Source: Candidatus Planktophila sp. (lineage in GTDB: Bacteria > Actinomycetota > Actinomycetes > Nanopelagicales > Nanopelagicaceae). Taken from it: a stretch of 12,226 nt of DNA. Made by a program: the position numbers and the translations under genes. The DNA lies in NCBI GenBank assembly GCA_024641555.1, contig JAHECV010000014.1:1-12226 (forward strand), read 5' to 3'. The notes under the pieces were generated by a model. That model worked only from the letters and a program-made list of their open reading frames with translations, was not told the DNA's origin and did not search any database. Of the stretch, positions 1 through 7,065 are shown in pieces (position 1 is the stretch's first letter; every line of letters begins with the position of its first letter).

Positions 1-38
1 TTGGGGTAATCTAGCGCCCGCCGTAAAAGTATGACCCT

Positions 39-123
39 GGCGGGTTGCCCGAGCGGCCAATGGGAGGGGACTGTAAATCCCCCGGCTCTGCCTTCGAAGG
101 TTCAAATCCTTCACCCGCCACCA
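39..123 (+). tRNA. tRNA-Tyr (anticodon GTA), CCA encoded
   Basis: Class II tRNA with a long variable arm. The acceptor stem GGCGGGT (39-45) pairs with ACCCGCC (113-119), followed by discriminator A120 and an encoded CCA (121-123). The anticodon stem GGGGA (66-70) / TCCCC (78-82) encloses loop CTGTAAA, which places the anticodon GTA at 73-75 and reads tyrosine codons. The T-loop TTCAAAT (101-107) is canonical. A weak -35/-10 pair (TTGGGG at 1-6, TAAAAG at 24-29, 17-base spacer) lies just upstream and could be its promoter, but I would not rely on it. The tRNA is probably a separate unit from the ABC operon because a terminator follows directly. Confidence 0.97.
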
Positions 124-163
124 AACACTGCTTAATCCGAATTAATAGGAAAGCAGTGTTTTT
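124..163 (+). terminator. Intrinsic terminator of the tRNA-Tyr unit
   Basis: AACACTGCTT (124-133) is perfectly complementary to AAGCAGTGTT (151-160), a 10-bp stem with a 17-base loop that ends in a run of five T (159-163). The stem is only moderately GC-rich, but its position immediately after the tRNA 3' end and the T-run make a Rho-independent terminator the natural reading. Confidence 0.8.
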
Positions 164-193
164 GCATATCTATCGCAATTAGACAGCCCGCAA

Positions 194-221
194 TTGCCTT
201 TATAGCCTTTGCGAGTATTGC
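194..221 (+). promoter_or_regulatory. Possible promoter of the ABC transporter operon
   Basis: TTGCCT (194-199), a 16-base spacer and TATTGC (216-221) give a plausible sigma-70-like promoter that would start transcription near 228, just ahead of the ribosome binding site at about 233-239. An alternative -10, TATAGC at 201-206, lies inside the spacer. The 7-base direct repeat CGCAATT (174-180 and 189-195) flanks and overlaps the -35 region. Matches to consensus are only partial. Confidence 0.3.
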
Positions 222-244
222 TAACTCCACGAAAGGGAGAAAAC

Positions 245-1090
245 GTGCAGAAACGTAAATCGTTAATTTTCGCAGTATCAATTGCTCTTGCATTTGGTTT
301 AACTGCTTGTTCAAAATCTGAATCTACAGATGTCGCATCAGCATCTTGCGAAAAAGCAGATCTCGCAACTGTAACTTCAGGGAAGTTAACAATTGCAACT
401 GGTGAGCCCGCCTATTACCCATGGGTCATCGACGATAAGCCAGAATCAGGTGAAGGCTTTGAGGGTGCTGTCGCTTACGCAGTAGCCAAGCAACTTGGGT
501 TTAACAACGATGAAGTTGTTTGGGTCCGCACAACATTTGATGGTGCTGTAACACCGGGTGAAAAGAATTTTGACTTCAACTTGCAGCAATTTTCGATCAC
601 CGCAGATCGCTCAAAGGTCGTTGATTTTTCTTCTCCTTACTACACGGCTCCACAAGCCATCGTTTCTTATAAGGGAAGTAAGATCGCTGGAAAAACTTCA
701 ATTGCAGAACTTAAGAATGCAAAGCTCGGTGCAGCAGTTGGGACAACTTCTCTTGATGCCATTGAAAATCAGATCGGTATCAAGCCACAGGTATTTAACG
801 ACAATGCTGCTGGTGTAACTGCGCTTAAGAATGGTCAGATTGATGGCTTGGTAGTTGACCTACCCACTGCTTTCTACCTTTCAGGTGTTGAAGTTAAAGA
901 TGGTCTAATTGTTGGTCAACTTCCTTCAACAGGCGCTGGTGATCAATTTGGTCTCTTGCTCTCAAAGGGCAACAAGCTAACTGCATGCGTATCTGGAGCA
1001 GTTGATGCGATTACCGCAGATGGAACATTGGCGGCGATCACAGATAAGTGGCTCGCCACTGACGCTGGCGCTCCAGTTCTGAAGCCATAA
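245..1090 (+). CDS. ABC transporter substrate-binding lipoprotein, amino-acid type (SBP_bac_3)
   Basis: Extracellular binding protein (281 aa) that would capture a polar amino acid or similar solute and deliver it to the permease encoded next. The GTG start at 245 is preferred over the ATG at 209 because AAGGGAG (233-239) sits 5 bases upstream and because it gives a clean lipoprotein signal: KRK at residues 3-5, a hydrophobic stretch at 7-19, and lipobox LTAC with the lipidated Cys22. The mature part shows family 3 features: GFEGAVAYAVAKQLG (71-85), the ITADR segment with Arg122, the usual carboxylate-binding Arg, VVDFSSPYYTAPQ (125-137), LGAAVGTTS (161-169), and Asp205 in GLVVDLPTA, where the ligand amino group is normally held. 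Cys35 and Cys248 might form a disulfide. The ligand cannot be read from sequence. It is the first gene of a three-gene operon. Confidence 0.93.
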   Translation: MQKRKSLIFAVSIALAFGLTACSKSESTDVASASCEKADLATVTSGKLTIATGEPAYYPWVIDDKPESGEGFEGAVAYAVAKQLGFNNDEVVWVRTTFDGAVTPGEKNFDFNLQQFSITADRSKVVDFSSPYYTAPQAIVSYKGSKIAGKTSIAELKNAKLGAAVGTTSLDAIENQIGIKPQVFNDNAAGVTALKNGQIDGLVVDLPTAFYLSGVEVKDGLIVGQLPSTGAGDQFGLLLSKGNKLTACVSGAVDAITADGTLAAITDKWLATDAGAPVLKP

Positions 1091-1125
1091 GTAATTCGCA
1101 GTAAAAGTTAGATAAACGCGGTAGT

Positions 1126-1168
1126 TTGGCGACCATGTCAGAGAGAAATACCTCTGCTTGGTCGCCAA
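1126..1168 (+). promoter_or_regulatory. RNA hairpin over the permease start codon
   Basis: TTGGCGACCA (1126-1135) and TGGTCGCCAA (1159-1168) are perfect 10-bp inverted repeats with a 23-base loop; a further U-G pair (1125/1169) is possible. The 5' arm ends on the A of the permease ATG. The 3' arm can alternatively fold on itself as CTTGG-TCG-CCAAG (1157-1169). No T-run follows, so it is not an intrinsic terminator. It more likely tempers permease translation or protects the abundant binding-protein message. The pairing is seen directly; the function is inferred. Confidence 0.5.
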
Positions 1169-2001
1169 GCTCACGCGAAATAGAACGTCGCAAGATAAGA
1201 CGATCACTAAATAGAAAACAAGCAATTGTTGCGGCGGTATCTTCGTTAGCAGTTCTCGGAACTCTTGCAGTAATTCTGGTTACATCTCCAGGCTGGGAAG
1301 TAGTCAAGGCCACTTTCTTTGATATTCAATACGGAAAAGAAGTCTTTCCGACTGTTCTAAAAGGTCTATGGATAAATCTGCAGTTAACCGTTATTGGCGG
1401 GATCGCAATTGGAATTATCGCGATGGGTTTGGCGCTAATGCGAACAACGAAGTCGCCGGCACTCACTCCATTTAGATTTTTAGCGACCGCTTATGTTGAT
1501 ATTTTCCGCGGTGCACCATTAATTCTGATCATTCTTCTCGTGGGATTTGGAGTCCCAGCACTTCGCTTGCAGGGCGTATCTAGCAATGTAATTGTGTTGG
1601 GCACGATCGCCGTAGTACTCACTTATTCAGCTTATGTCGCAGAAGTTATCCGTTCTGGAATCCTTTCAATTCATCCAAGTCAAAGAGCCGCCGCAAGATC
1701 TCTAGGTCTTACGTCTGGCCAAACAATGCGCTTTGTTGTTCTGCCTCAAGCTCTACGTAGAGTGGTTCCGCCGCTTTTAAATGACTTTGTCTCCTTACTG
1801 AAAGACACTGGATTGGTTTCTATTCTCGGAGTTACCGATGCAGTCCGAGCAGCACAAATTAACGCCAGCCGAACCTTCAATTACACACCATATGTGGTTG
1901 CAGCGATTCTTTTCTTGCTAATTACCATCCCAATGACTCGCTATACAGACCGAGCAATTAGACAACGCACCCAGGCGCAGAACTCGGAAGGAGCGATCTG
2001 A
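1135..2001 (+). CDS. ABC transporter permease, polar amino acid type (HisM/GlnP family)
   Basis: Inner-membrane channel subunit (288 aa) of the importer. After a charged cytoplasmic N-terminus of about 28 residues (REIERRKIRR), hydrophobic segments lie at about 30-50, 78-101, 125-142, 151-169 and 252-268, with a further weaker one near 220-235. The family hallmarks are the FRGAP motif (124-128) and the cytoplasmic EAA-type loop from Glu170 to about Arg208 (RAAARSLGLT, then VLPQALRR), which docks on the ATPase. The ATG at 1135 is chosen; TTG at 1126 would add MAT in the same frame, and neither has a strong ribosome binding site (GCGGTAG at 1119-1125 is the nearest purine-rich stretch). The TGA overlaps the ATPase ATG by one base (TGATG), indicating translational coupling. 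A hairpin covers the start region. Confidence 0.93.
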   Translation: MSERNTSAWSPSSREIERRKIRRSLNRKQAIVAAVSSLAVLGTLAVILVTSPGWEVVKATFFDIQYGKEVFPTVLKGLWINLQLTVIGGIAIGIIAMGLALMRTTKSPALTPFRFLATAYVDIFRGAPLILIILLVGFGVPALRLQGVSSNVIVLGTIAVVLTYSAYVAEVIRSGILSIHPSQRAAARSLGLTSGQTMRFVVLPQALRRVVPPLLNDFVSLLKDTGLVSILGVTDAVRAAQINASRTFNYTPYVVAAILFLLITIPMTRYTDRAIRQRTQAQNSEGAI

Positions 2002-2747
2002 TGGCTAACGTATTAGAGCTCCGTAATGTACGGAAAGCATTCGGCGCCGAGCTCGTACTAAATGATCTTTCGCTGCAAGTTCCTGAGCACACTGCAACAG
2101 TTCTGATCGGCGCATCAGGCTCCGGAAAATCAACCTTACTGCGTTGCGTAAACCTTCTTGAAAAGATTGATGACGGACAGATATTTCTAGATGGGCAAGA
2201 AATAACTGATCCGTTAATCAAAGTTGATGATGTACGTAGAAAACTCGGAATGGTTTTTCAGTCGTTCAATCTTTTCCCACATAAAACCGTCTTAGAAAAT
2301 ATCACTTTGGCTCCAATAAAAGTACAAGGAAATAAGGTAGAAGAAGCTCGTGAAGCAGCCTTAACTCTCTTGGGGAGATTTGATTTAAAAGATAAGGCAG
2401 ATCAGTACCCTGATCGCTTAAGCGGGGGACAGCAACAGCGTGTAGCAATCATTCGTTCGCTGGCTGTAAACCCCAGACTATTGCTACTCGATGAGGTTAC
2501 TTCGGCACTTGATCCGGTTCTTGTTAATGAAGTTTTAAGTATCGTCCGCGATTTAAAGCAAGATGGAATGACTATGGTCTTGGCAACCCATGAGATGGGT
2601 TTTGCTACCCAGGTAGCGGATGAAGTCTGCTTCTTAGAATCTGGAAATATTCTAGAGAGAGGCAGTGCTCAACAAGTGCTACAAAATCCCACTCATGCCA
2701 AGACGCAAGAGTTCTTGAAGCGAGTGCACCAAGCAGGCAGACTCTAG
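2001..2747 (+). CDS. ABC transporter ATP-binding protein, polar amino acid type (GlnQ/HisP family)
   Basis: Cytoplasmic ATPase (248 aa) that powers the importer. All nucleotide-binding motifs are present: Walker A GASGSGKST (37-45), Q-loop VFQSFNLFPH with Gln87, ABC signature LSGGQQQR (140-147), Walker B LLLLDE (160-165) followed by VTSALDP, and the H-loop His197 in LATHEMGFA. The residue after the catalytic Glu is Val instead of the more usual Pro, a tolerated variation. The length is typical for the family. A strong ribosome binding site (GGAAGGAG, 1986-1993) lies in the end of the permease gene, and the ATG overlaps that gene's TGA. The gene ends only 4 bases from the convergent lactonase gene, with no visible terminator between them. 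Confidence 0.95.
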   Translation: MANVLELRNVRKAFGAELVLNDLSLQVPEHTATVLIGASGSGKSTLLRCVNLLEKIDDGQIFLDGQEITDPLIKVDDVRRKLGMVFQSFNLFPHKTVLENITLAPIKVQGNKVEEAREAALTLLGRFDLKDKADQYPDRLSGGQQQRVAIIRSLAVNPRLLLLDEVTSALDPVLVNEVLSIVRDLKQDGMTMVLATHEMGFATQVADEVCFLESGNILERGSAQQVLQNPTHAKTQEFLKRVHQAGRL

Positions 2748-2751
2748 ATCC

Positions 2752-3669
2752 CTAAATACGGCGAGATTTATCAACGTCTAGGTGATACCAATTATTAGCT
2801 GTTTTCCACATCACTGATTCACGAGTTGCTTGATCAAAGTCGTTCAGAATTTCTTCGAAATCAGATATCAATTTACCTAAAGTTACAAATTGCCGGTCAA
2901 CTGGAAAATTACTTCCCCACATAACACGTTCAGCGCCAAACAAATCAAGCGCAACACCAATTAAAGTTTCCAGCATATTTTTTGACCAGTTTCGGTGGTA
3001 CATATATAAGCCACTTAACTTAATTGCGATATTTTCGAATTGCGCCACCTTAGCCATTTCGGTCTTCCAAGATTCGAAAACCTTCTCATCAAACTTGATA
3101 GGCATTAGGAAGTGATTAATGATCATATTTGTTGCTGGAAAATCTCGCGCCAAATCTGCTGCCAAATCCGCCTGATCAGCAAAAATTTGCAAATCAAAGC
3201 TCAATCCACGGCTTCCAAGATGGGAAAAGTTCTTGCGCCAAACCTTATCCTGCATGATTGATGGGTTATCCGTAAAAGTGTATTTCGGATCTATATGAAA
3301 GTTGAGAATCTGCCTGATGCCGACGACCCGCTCGTTTAATGAGCAATGTTCGGCAAGTACATCTGGAAAGTCTTCTTTAAGTAAATTTGCATGCCCCACT
3401 AGCGCATAAGGAATTTCTGATTCGGCGAGAGAACTGGTTAGCCATTTAGTTTCAGCAGTTGGATCATTCGGATTCCAAGCCGCTTCAACATGAACAAACC
3501 CCGCTAGATCTAGATTTGCGGTATCACTTCGATATTCTGTTAGGCGATAATCAACTGCTAAATCTTGAATCTTTGCAAAAGGTAACTCGGGTTTTTCTGG
3601 ATTCATGAGCCAGGGATAGTCTCCTTCGGTCATATCCCAGAGATGCATATGTGAATCTACGTACTTCAC
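2752..3669 (-). CDS. COG3618 amidohydrolase-fold hydrolase, probable sugar lactonase
   Basis: A 305-residue TIM-barrel hydrolase of the amidohydrolase-2 / COG3618 group, which contains L-fuconolactonase and L-rhamnonolactonase; members open a sugar 1,4-lactone to the aldonic acid. Visible features are the N-terminal metal-site motif DSHMHLW (His7, His9), GIRQILNF (118-125), NHFLMP with His186, KLSGLYMY (218-225) and WGSNFPVD (251-258). The last is GSDWP in classical members, so the usual catalytic Asp is Asn254 here; GSNFP variants do occur in the group. The start is GTG at 3669, supported by AAAGAGG about 8 bases upstream. It is the last gene of the dehydratase-SDR-lactonase operon, 4 bases after the SDR stop. 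The substrate is unknown. A 2-pyrone-dicarboxylate-lactonase-like role is possible but fits the neighbours less well. Confidence 0.8.
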   Translation of the reverse strand: MKYVDSHMHLWDMTEGDYPWLMNPEKPELPFAKIQDLAVDYRLTEYRSDTANLDLAGFVHVEAAWNPNDPTAETKWLTSSLAESEIPYALVGHANLLKEDFPDVLAEHCSLNERVVGIRQILNFHIDPKYTFTDNPSIMQDKVWRKNFSHLGSRGLSFDLQIFADQADLAADLARDFPATNMIINHFLMPIKFDEKVFESWKTEMAKVAQFENIAIKLSGLYMYHRNWSKNMLETLIGVALDLFGAERVMWGSNFPVDRQFVTLGKLISDFEEILNDFDQATRESVMWKTANNWYHLDVDKSRRI

Positions 3670-3673
3670 GAAT

Positions 3674-4456
3674 TTAGCCTCTTTGTAATTCGAGCGCGTC
3701 AGTTGTTTCAGGACTTAGCGCAAGATAACCACCATCAACTGCCAAGTCGGCTCCGGTAACGAAACTGGCGTCAGGGCTAGCTAACCAAGCAACTGCTGCT
3801 GCGAGTTCATCTGGCTCACCACATCGATTCATCATCGAATAACGTCCCCAAATTGGTTCCCATTTTTTGCGATCTCCATCGGCAGCTTGGTCAAGTGTTT
3901 CGGTCCAGATCCAACCCGGACTAACAGAATTAACGCGGATGCCATATTTTGAGAGATCAAGTGCTTGGCATTTGGTGAGTTCGAGTAAAGCGCCTTTCAT
4001 TGCGTTGTATGTCCAGCGACCTGCTTGTGCGCGATGCGCCGAGATGCTCGCAATATTAACAATCGCTGGATGCACGCTCTTTCGCATTTCCGAGAGCGAC
4101 TGAGTAACTAAGTCTGCACCAGCTAAAAGATTTACTTCAAAGGTCTTCTGCCAATGCTCATGAGTGGCATCAAGCCCATAAAGTAGAAATATGGCGGCGT
4201 TATTTACCAAAATATCTAACGCGCCTCCTTGCCTAACAGCCATTTCAATTGCTTGGCCGCGGACTTTTTCATCACAGACATTGCCGGCGACAATGTGAAG
4301 ATTGGGATTAGCCAGCTCGGCTTGCATTTTCACTAGGAGATTTTCATTAAGGTCTAGTGCGACAACATTGATTCCGTCATTTAGAAATCTGCGAACACAG
4401 GCTGCACCAATTCCCGATGCTCCACCGGTTACGATCGCTGTTCTTTTTCCCGTCAT
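3674..4456 (-). CDS. Short-chain dehydrogenase/reductase, probable sugar or sugar-acid dehydrogenase
   Basis: Classical NAD(P)-dependent SDR of 260 residues. The Rossmann motif TGGASGIG spans 10-17, and Asp35 at the end of the second strand favours NAD. NNAA lies at 85-88, the structural Asn is Asn109, and the catalytic residues are Ser137, Tyr150 and Lys154 (the YNAMK segment). The C-terminal region MNRCGEPDELAAAVAWLAS followed by FVTGADLAVDGGY resembles SDRs of L-fucose, L-rhamnose and 2-keto-3-deoxy-acid pathways, as I recall them. The ATG at 4456 has AAAGG 9 bases upstream. It lies 27 bases after the dehydratase stop and 4 bases before the lactonase start. It may oxidise a sugar to the lactone used by the next gene, or act on the dehydrated keto-acid; sequence alone does not decide. 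Confidence 0.85.
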   Translation of the reverse strand: MTGKRTAIVTGGASGIGAACVRRFLNDGINVVALDLNENLLVKMQAELANPNLHIVAGNVCDEKVRGQAIEMAVRQGGALDILVNNAAIFLLYGLDATHEHWQKTFEVNLLAGADLVTQSLSEMRKSVHPAIVNIASISAHRAQAGRWTYNAMKGALLELTKCQALDLSKYGIRVNSVSPGWIWTETLDQAADGDRKKWEPIWGRYSMMNRCGEPDELAAAVAWLASPDASFVTGADLAVDGGYLALSPETTDALELQRG

Positions 4457-4483
4457 ATTAATTTACCTTTCATCAACTTATGG

Positions 4484-6169
4484 TTACGAGCAAACAGCGC
4501 CGTAGGTAGCAGATCCAACCAACTTCGCATACTTAGCAAGCACGCCTTTTGTGTACCTAGGTGGAAGAGGCACGAAATTCTTGGCTCTTTGACGTAATTC
4601 ATCTGGTGAAATCAGTAGTTCTAAAGTTCCATTCGGAATATCGATGGATATTAGATCCCCATTTTTGATCAAACCAATAGGTCCGCCTTCCACCGCTTCC
4701 GGTGAAACATGTCCCACACATAGTCCTGTCGTACCACCAGAGAATCTTCCGTCGGTAACAAGTAAGACATCTCTTCCCAGACCTGCACCCTTAATTGCAC
4801 TTGTGATCATCAACATTTCGCGCATGCCTGGCCCACCCTTGGGGCCTTCGTAGCGGATAACCACAACATCGCCTTTTTTAATGGTTCCATCAGAGAGCGC
4901 TTCCATCGCAGATTCCTCGCGATCAAATACTCGGGCGGCACCTTGGAATTTTTCTTCATCAACCCCAGCGTTCTTAACTACTGCACCCTCAGGTGCGAGA
5001 GAACCATTTAGGATGGTTATGCCTCCATTTTTACCGAAAGGCTGCGCAGCGGGATAAATAATTTCTCCATCTGCTGAAGGTGGATCTACATCCTTCAGAT
5101 TTTCCGCCACCGTCTTTCCGGTGACAGTCAAGCAATCACCATGGAGCAGGCCTTCATCTAACAAAATCTTCATCACCGCAGGGACGCCACCGACCTTATC
5201 CAGATCAAACATCACATATTCACCAAATGGCTTTAGATCCGCAAGTAACGGAACTCGAGCCCCAATTCTCTTGAAATCATCAAGCGATAATTCAATCCCT
5301 AGCTCGTGAGCGATCGCCGGCATGTGCAGCACTGCATTTGTCGAACCACCAAGAGCCATTACTACGGTGATGGCATTTTCCAATGAATTTTTGGTAATTA
5401 TGTCGCTAGTCGTTATTCCCATCTTTAGTAAGTTGATTACAGATTCGCCAGCTAACTTAGCCAGCGGTTCGCGACGATTGTCTACCGCAGATGGGGATGA
5501 AGAGCCCGGAAGTGACATTCCCATCGCCTCTGATGCACTGGCCATCGTATTCGCTGTGTACATGCCGCCACATGTTCCGGCGCTTGGACAAGCCGCCTTT
5601 TCAATACGATCCAAATCTTCATCAGAAATTAGTCCACGTGCATTTGCACCAACTGCTTCAAAAGACGTAACAATATTCACCTTGATCTCTGTGCCATTTT
5701 GGAGAGTGGTTTTTCCCGGAAGCAAAGAACCGGCATACATCAAGATACTTGGTACATCTATGCGCGCAGCCGCCATAAGCATCGCTGGAATACTTTTGTC
5801 GCATCCGGCCAGAGTTACCATCGCATCTAAGCGTTCTGCTTGCATCACAGTCTCAACAGAATCTGCAATCACTTCGCGGCTGACAAGAGAGAAATGCATG
5901 CCTTCATGTCCCATAGAAATAACATCTGAAACGGTGATCGTGCCAAACTCCATTGGGAATCCACCGTTAGCGCTTACGCCCGCTGCAACGTCTTGCGCAA
6001 CAGTCCGAAGCGACATATTGCATGGAGTAATCGTGTTGTAAGAGGATGCAATACCGATCTGCGGTTTCTTAAAATCGTCACCATTCATACCCAGCGCTCT
6101 TAACATTGCGCGGTTTGGGCTTCGGTCACGGCCTTGCGTTACAAGCGAACTTCTCGGAGTCAGAGTCAC
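4484..6169 (-). CDS. ilvD: IlvD/Edd family dehydratase (dihydroxy-acid dehydratase or related sugar-acid dehydratase)
   Basis: A 561-residue [Fe-S] dehydratase that converts a 2,3-dihydroxy acid to a 2-keto acid; in isoleucine/valine synthesis the substrates are dihydroxyisovalerate and dihydroxymethylvalerate. The three cluster cysteines typical of the [2Fe-2S] type are present: Cys50 (ITPCNMS), Cys123 (AGCDKS) and Cys200 ([14 protein letters not shown]). Other hallmarks are [12 protein letters not shown] (272-283), [13 protein letters not shown] and [16 protein letters not shown] near the C-terminus. Length and motifs match dihydroxy-acid dehydratase very well. However, no ilvB, ilvN or ilvC is nearby: it heads an operon with a sugar-type SDR and a lactonase and is divergent from apiose-type genes, so a catabolic sugar-acid role is also possible. 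The start is GTG at 6169, with AGGG 8 bases upstream. Confidence 0.85.
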   Translation of the reverse strand: MTLTPRSSLVTQGRDRSPNRAMLRALGMNGDDFKKPQIGIASSYNTITPCNMSLRTVAQDVAAGVSANGGFPMEFGTITVSDVISMGHEGMHFSLVSREVIADSVETVMQAERLDAMVTLAGCDKSIPAMLMAAARIDVPSILMYAGSLLPGKTTLQNGTEIKVNIVTSFEAVGANARGLISDEDLDRIEKAACPSAGTCGGMYTANTMASASEAMGMSLPGSSSPSAVDNRREPLAKLAGESVINLLKMGITTSDIITKNSLENAITVVMALGGSTNAVLHMPAIAHELGIELSLDDFKRIGARVPLLADLKPFGEYVMFDLDKVGGVPAVMKILLDEGLLHGDCLTVTGKTVAENLKDVDPPSADGEIIYPAAQPFGKNGGITILNGSLAPEGAVVKNAGVDEEKFQGAARVFDREESAMEALSDGTIKKGDVVVIRYEGPKGGPGMREMLMITSAIKGAGLGRDVLLVTDGRFSGGTTGLCVGHVSPEAVEGGPIGLIKNGDLISIDIPNGTLELLISPDELRQRAKNFVPLPPRYTKGVLAKYAKLVGSATYGAVCS

Positions 6170-6216
6170 TGTAGTACCCTAACCACAACCCAATACCTTG
6201 TGAAGAGTGTGCAGCG
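6170..6216. promoter_or_regulatory. Divergent intergenic region between the two catabolic operons
   Basis: These 47 bases must hold the promoters of both the minus-strand dehydratase operon and the plus-strand rhodanese-apsD-apnL-SDR operon, unless one of them is driven from inside a gene. No convincing -10/-35 pair is visible in either direction. An inverted repeat CACAA (6184-6188) / TTGTG (6198-6202) with a 9-base spacer is a possible operator; its left half contains ACAAC, also present in the palindrome upstream of mtnA. This is weak evidence. Confidence 0.35.
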
Positions 6217-7065
6217 ATGAGTTATACAACGTTGATATCTACTAGCGATTTGGCGCGCAATCTAGAAAATTCTCAGTTTGTAATTTTTGATGTGCGCTTT
6301 TCTCTAGATGATGAAGCGTGGGGAAGAAGTGCTTATGATCAAGCCCACATTCCGGGCGCACTTTACGCAGATTTAGGCACAGATCTATCAGGCGAAATTA
6401 TTCAGGGTGTTACCGGTCGCCGACCATTTCCAACAGTTGCCACATTTACAAAGACGCTTTCTAACTGGGGAATAACTCCAGATACTCAAGTAGTTTGTTA
6501 CGACGCAGAGTCAGGATTGATGGCGGCCTCACGACTTTGGTTGATGTTCCGCTGGATGGGACATAAAAAAGTTGCAGTTTTAGATGGTGGTTTAACGGCA
6601 TGGAACCGCGAATCTTTACCGGTAAACCAAGAGAAGAAAGTTATTTCTCCTACAAACTTCATACCAGATTTACGTAACGATCTCTTAGTTGATGTTGAAA
6701 AAGTTGAAGTGGCCAGAAATGATGGGAATTACTGCGTTTTTGACTCCAGAGGAGCAGAGGGTTATCACGGCGGCGGAAAATACTACGATCCAGTTCGTGG
6801 CCATATAGCTGGTGCCGGTTTGGCAGATCGCGCTGAAGTTACAGATTCTCAAGGGATGTTCAAGAGTAAGAGTGATTTAAAGAAGCACTACGAAACTCTC
6901 ATCAAAGGTGTTAGCCCCGAAAACACAATTTTCTATTGTGGCTCTGGTGTAACCGCCGCACAAAATGTATTAGCTATGGAGCACGCTGGCATTAGCGGAA
7001 GCAAAATGTATGTTGGTTCTTGGAGCGAGTGGATTACTGACCCAAGTAGAGAAATCGCACTATGA
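6217..7065 (+). CDS. Tandem-domain sulfurtransferase, 3-mercaptopyruvate sulfurtransferase type (rhodanese family)
   Basis: A 282-residue protein with two rhodanese domains: an inactive N-terminal one (about 5-135; VIFDVR at 22-27, AHIPGA at 43-48, VLDGGLTAW at 121-129) and a catalytic C-terminal one (about 150-275). The active loop is CGSGVTA with Cys241. CGSG is characteristic of 3-mercaptopyruvate sulfurtransferases, while thiosulfate sulfurtransferases usually carry CRKG. It would take sulfur from a donor as a persulfide on Cys241 and pass it to an acceptor, in the cytosol. The ATG at 6217 has a weak GAAGAG site 9 bases upstream. Its stop overlaps the next gene's start by four bases (ATGA), so it is co-translated with a sugar dehydrogenase. 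That partnership is odd, and its sulfur donor and role here are unknown. Confidence 0.9.
   Translation: MSYTTLISTSDLARNLENSQFVIFDVRFSLDDEAWGRSAYDQAHIPGALYADLGTDLSGEIIQGVTGRRPFPTVATFTKTLSNWGITPDTQVVCYDAESGLMAASRLWLMFRWMGHKKVAVLDGGLTAWNRESLPVNQEKKVISPTNFIPDLRNDLLVDVEKVEVARNDGNYCVFDSRGAEGYHGGGKYYDPVRGHIAGAGLADRAEVTDSQGMFKSKSDLKKHYETLIKGVSPENTIFYCGSGVTAAQNVLAMEHAGISGSKMYVGSWSEWITDPSREIAL

Noticed and set aside
39..163. tRNA-Tyr gene as a phage or island integration site
   Set aside because: No integrase, no repeat of the tRNA 3' end elsewhere in the window and no change in coding style downstream; the tRNA is simply followed by its terminator.
209..244. ATG at 209 as start of the binding protein
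   Set aside because: It would put 12 extra, partly charged residues before the signal peptide and lies upstream of the clear ribosome binding site at 233-239, which serves the GTG at 245.
1126..1168. The permease-start hairpin as an intrinsic terminator
   Set aside because: No T-run follows the 3' arm and the structure lies across a start codon inside an operon, so a terminator role is unlikely.
5322..6041. A 239-codon open frame on the + strand opposite the dehydratase gene
   Set aside because: It is a shadow of the strongly conserved IlvD/Edd gene on the other strand; its translation resembles no protein I know and it has no convincing start context.
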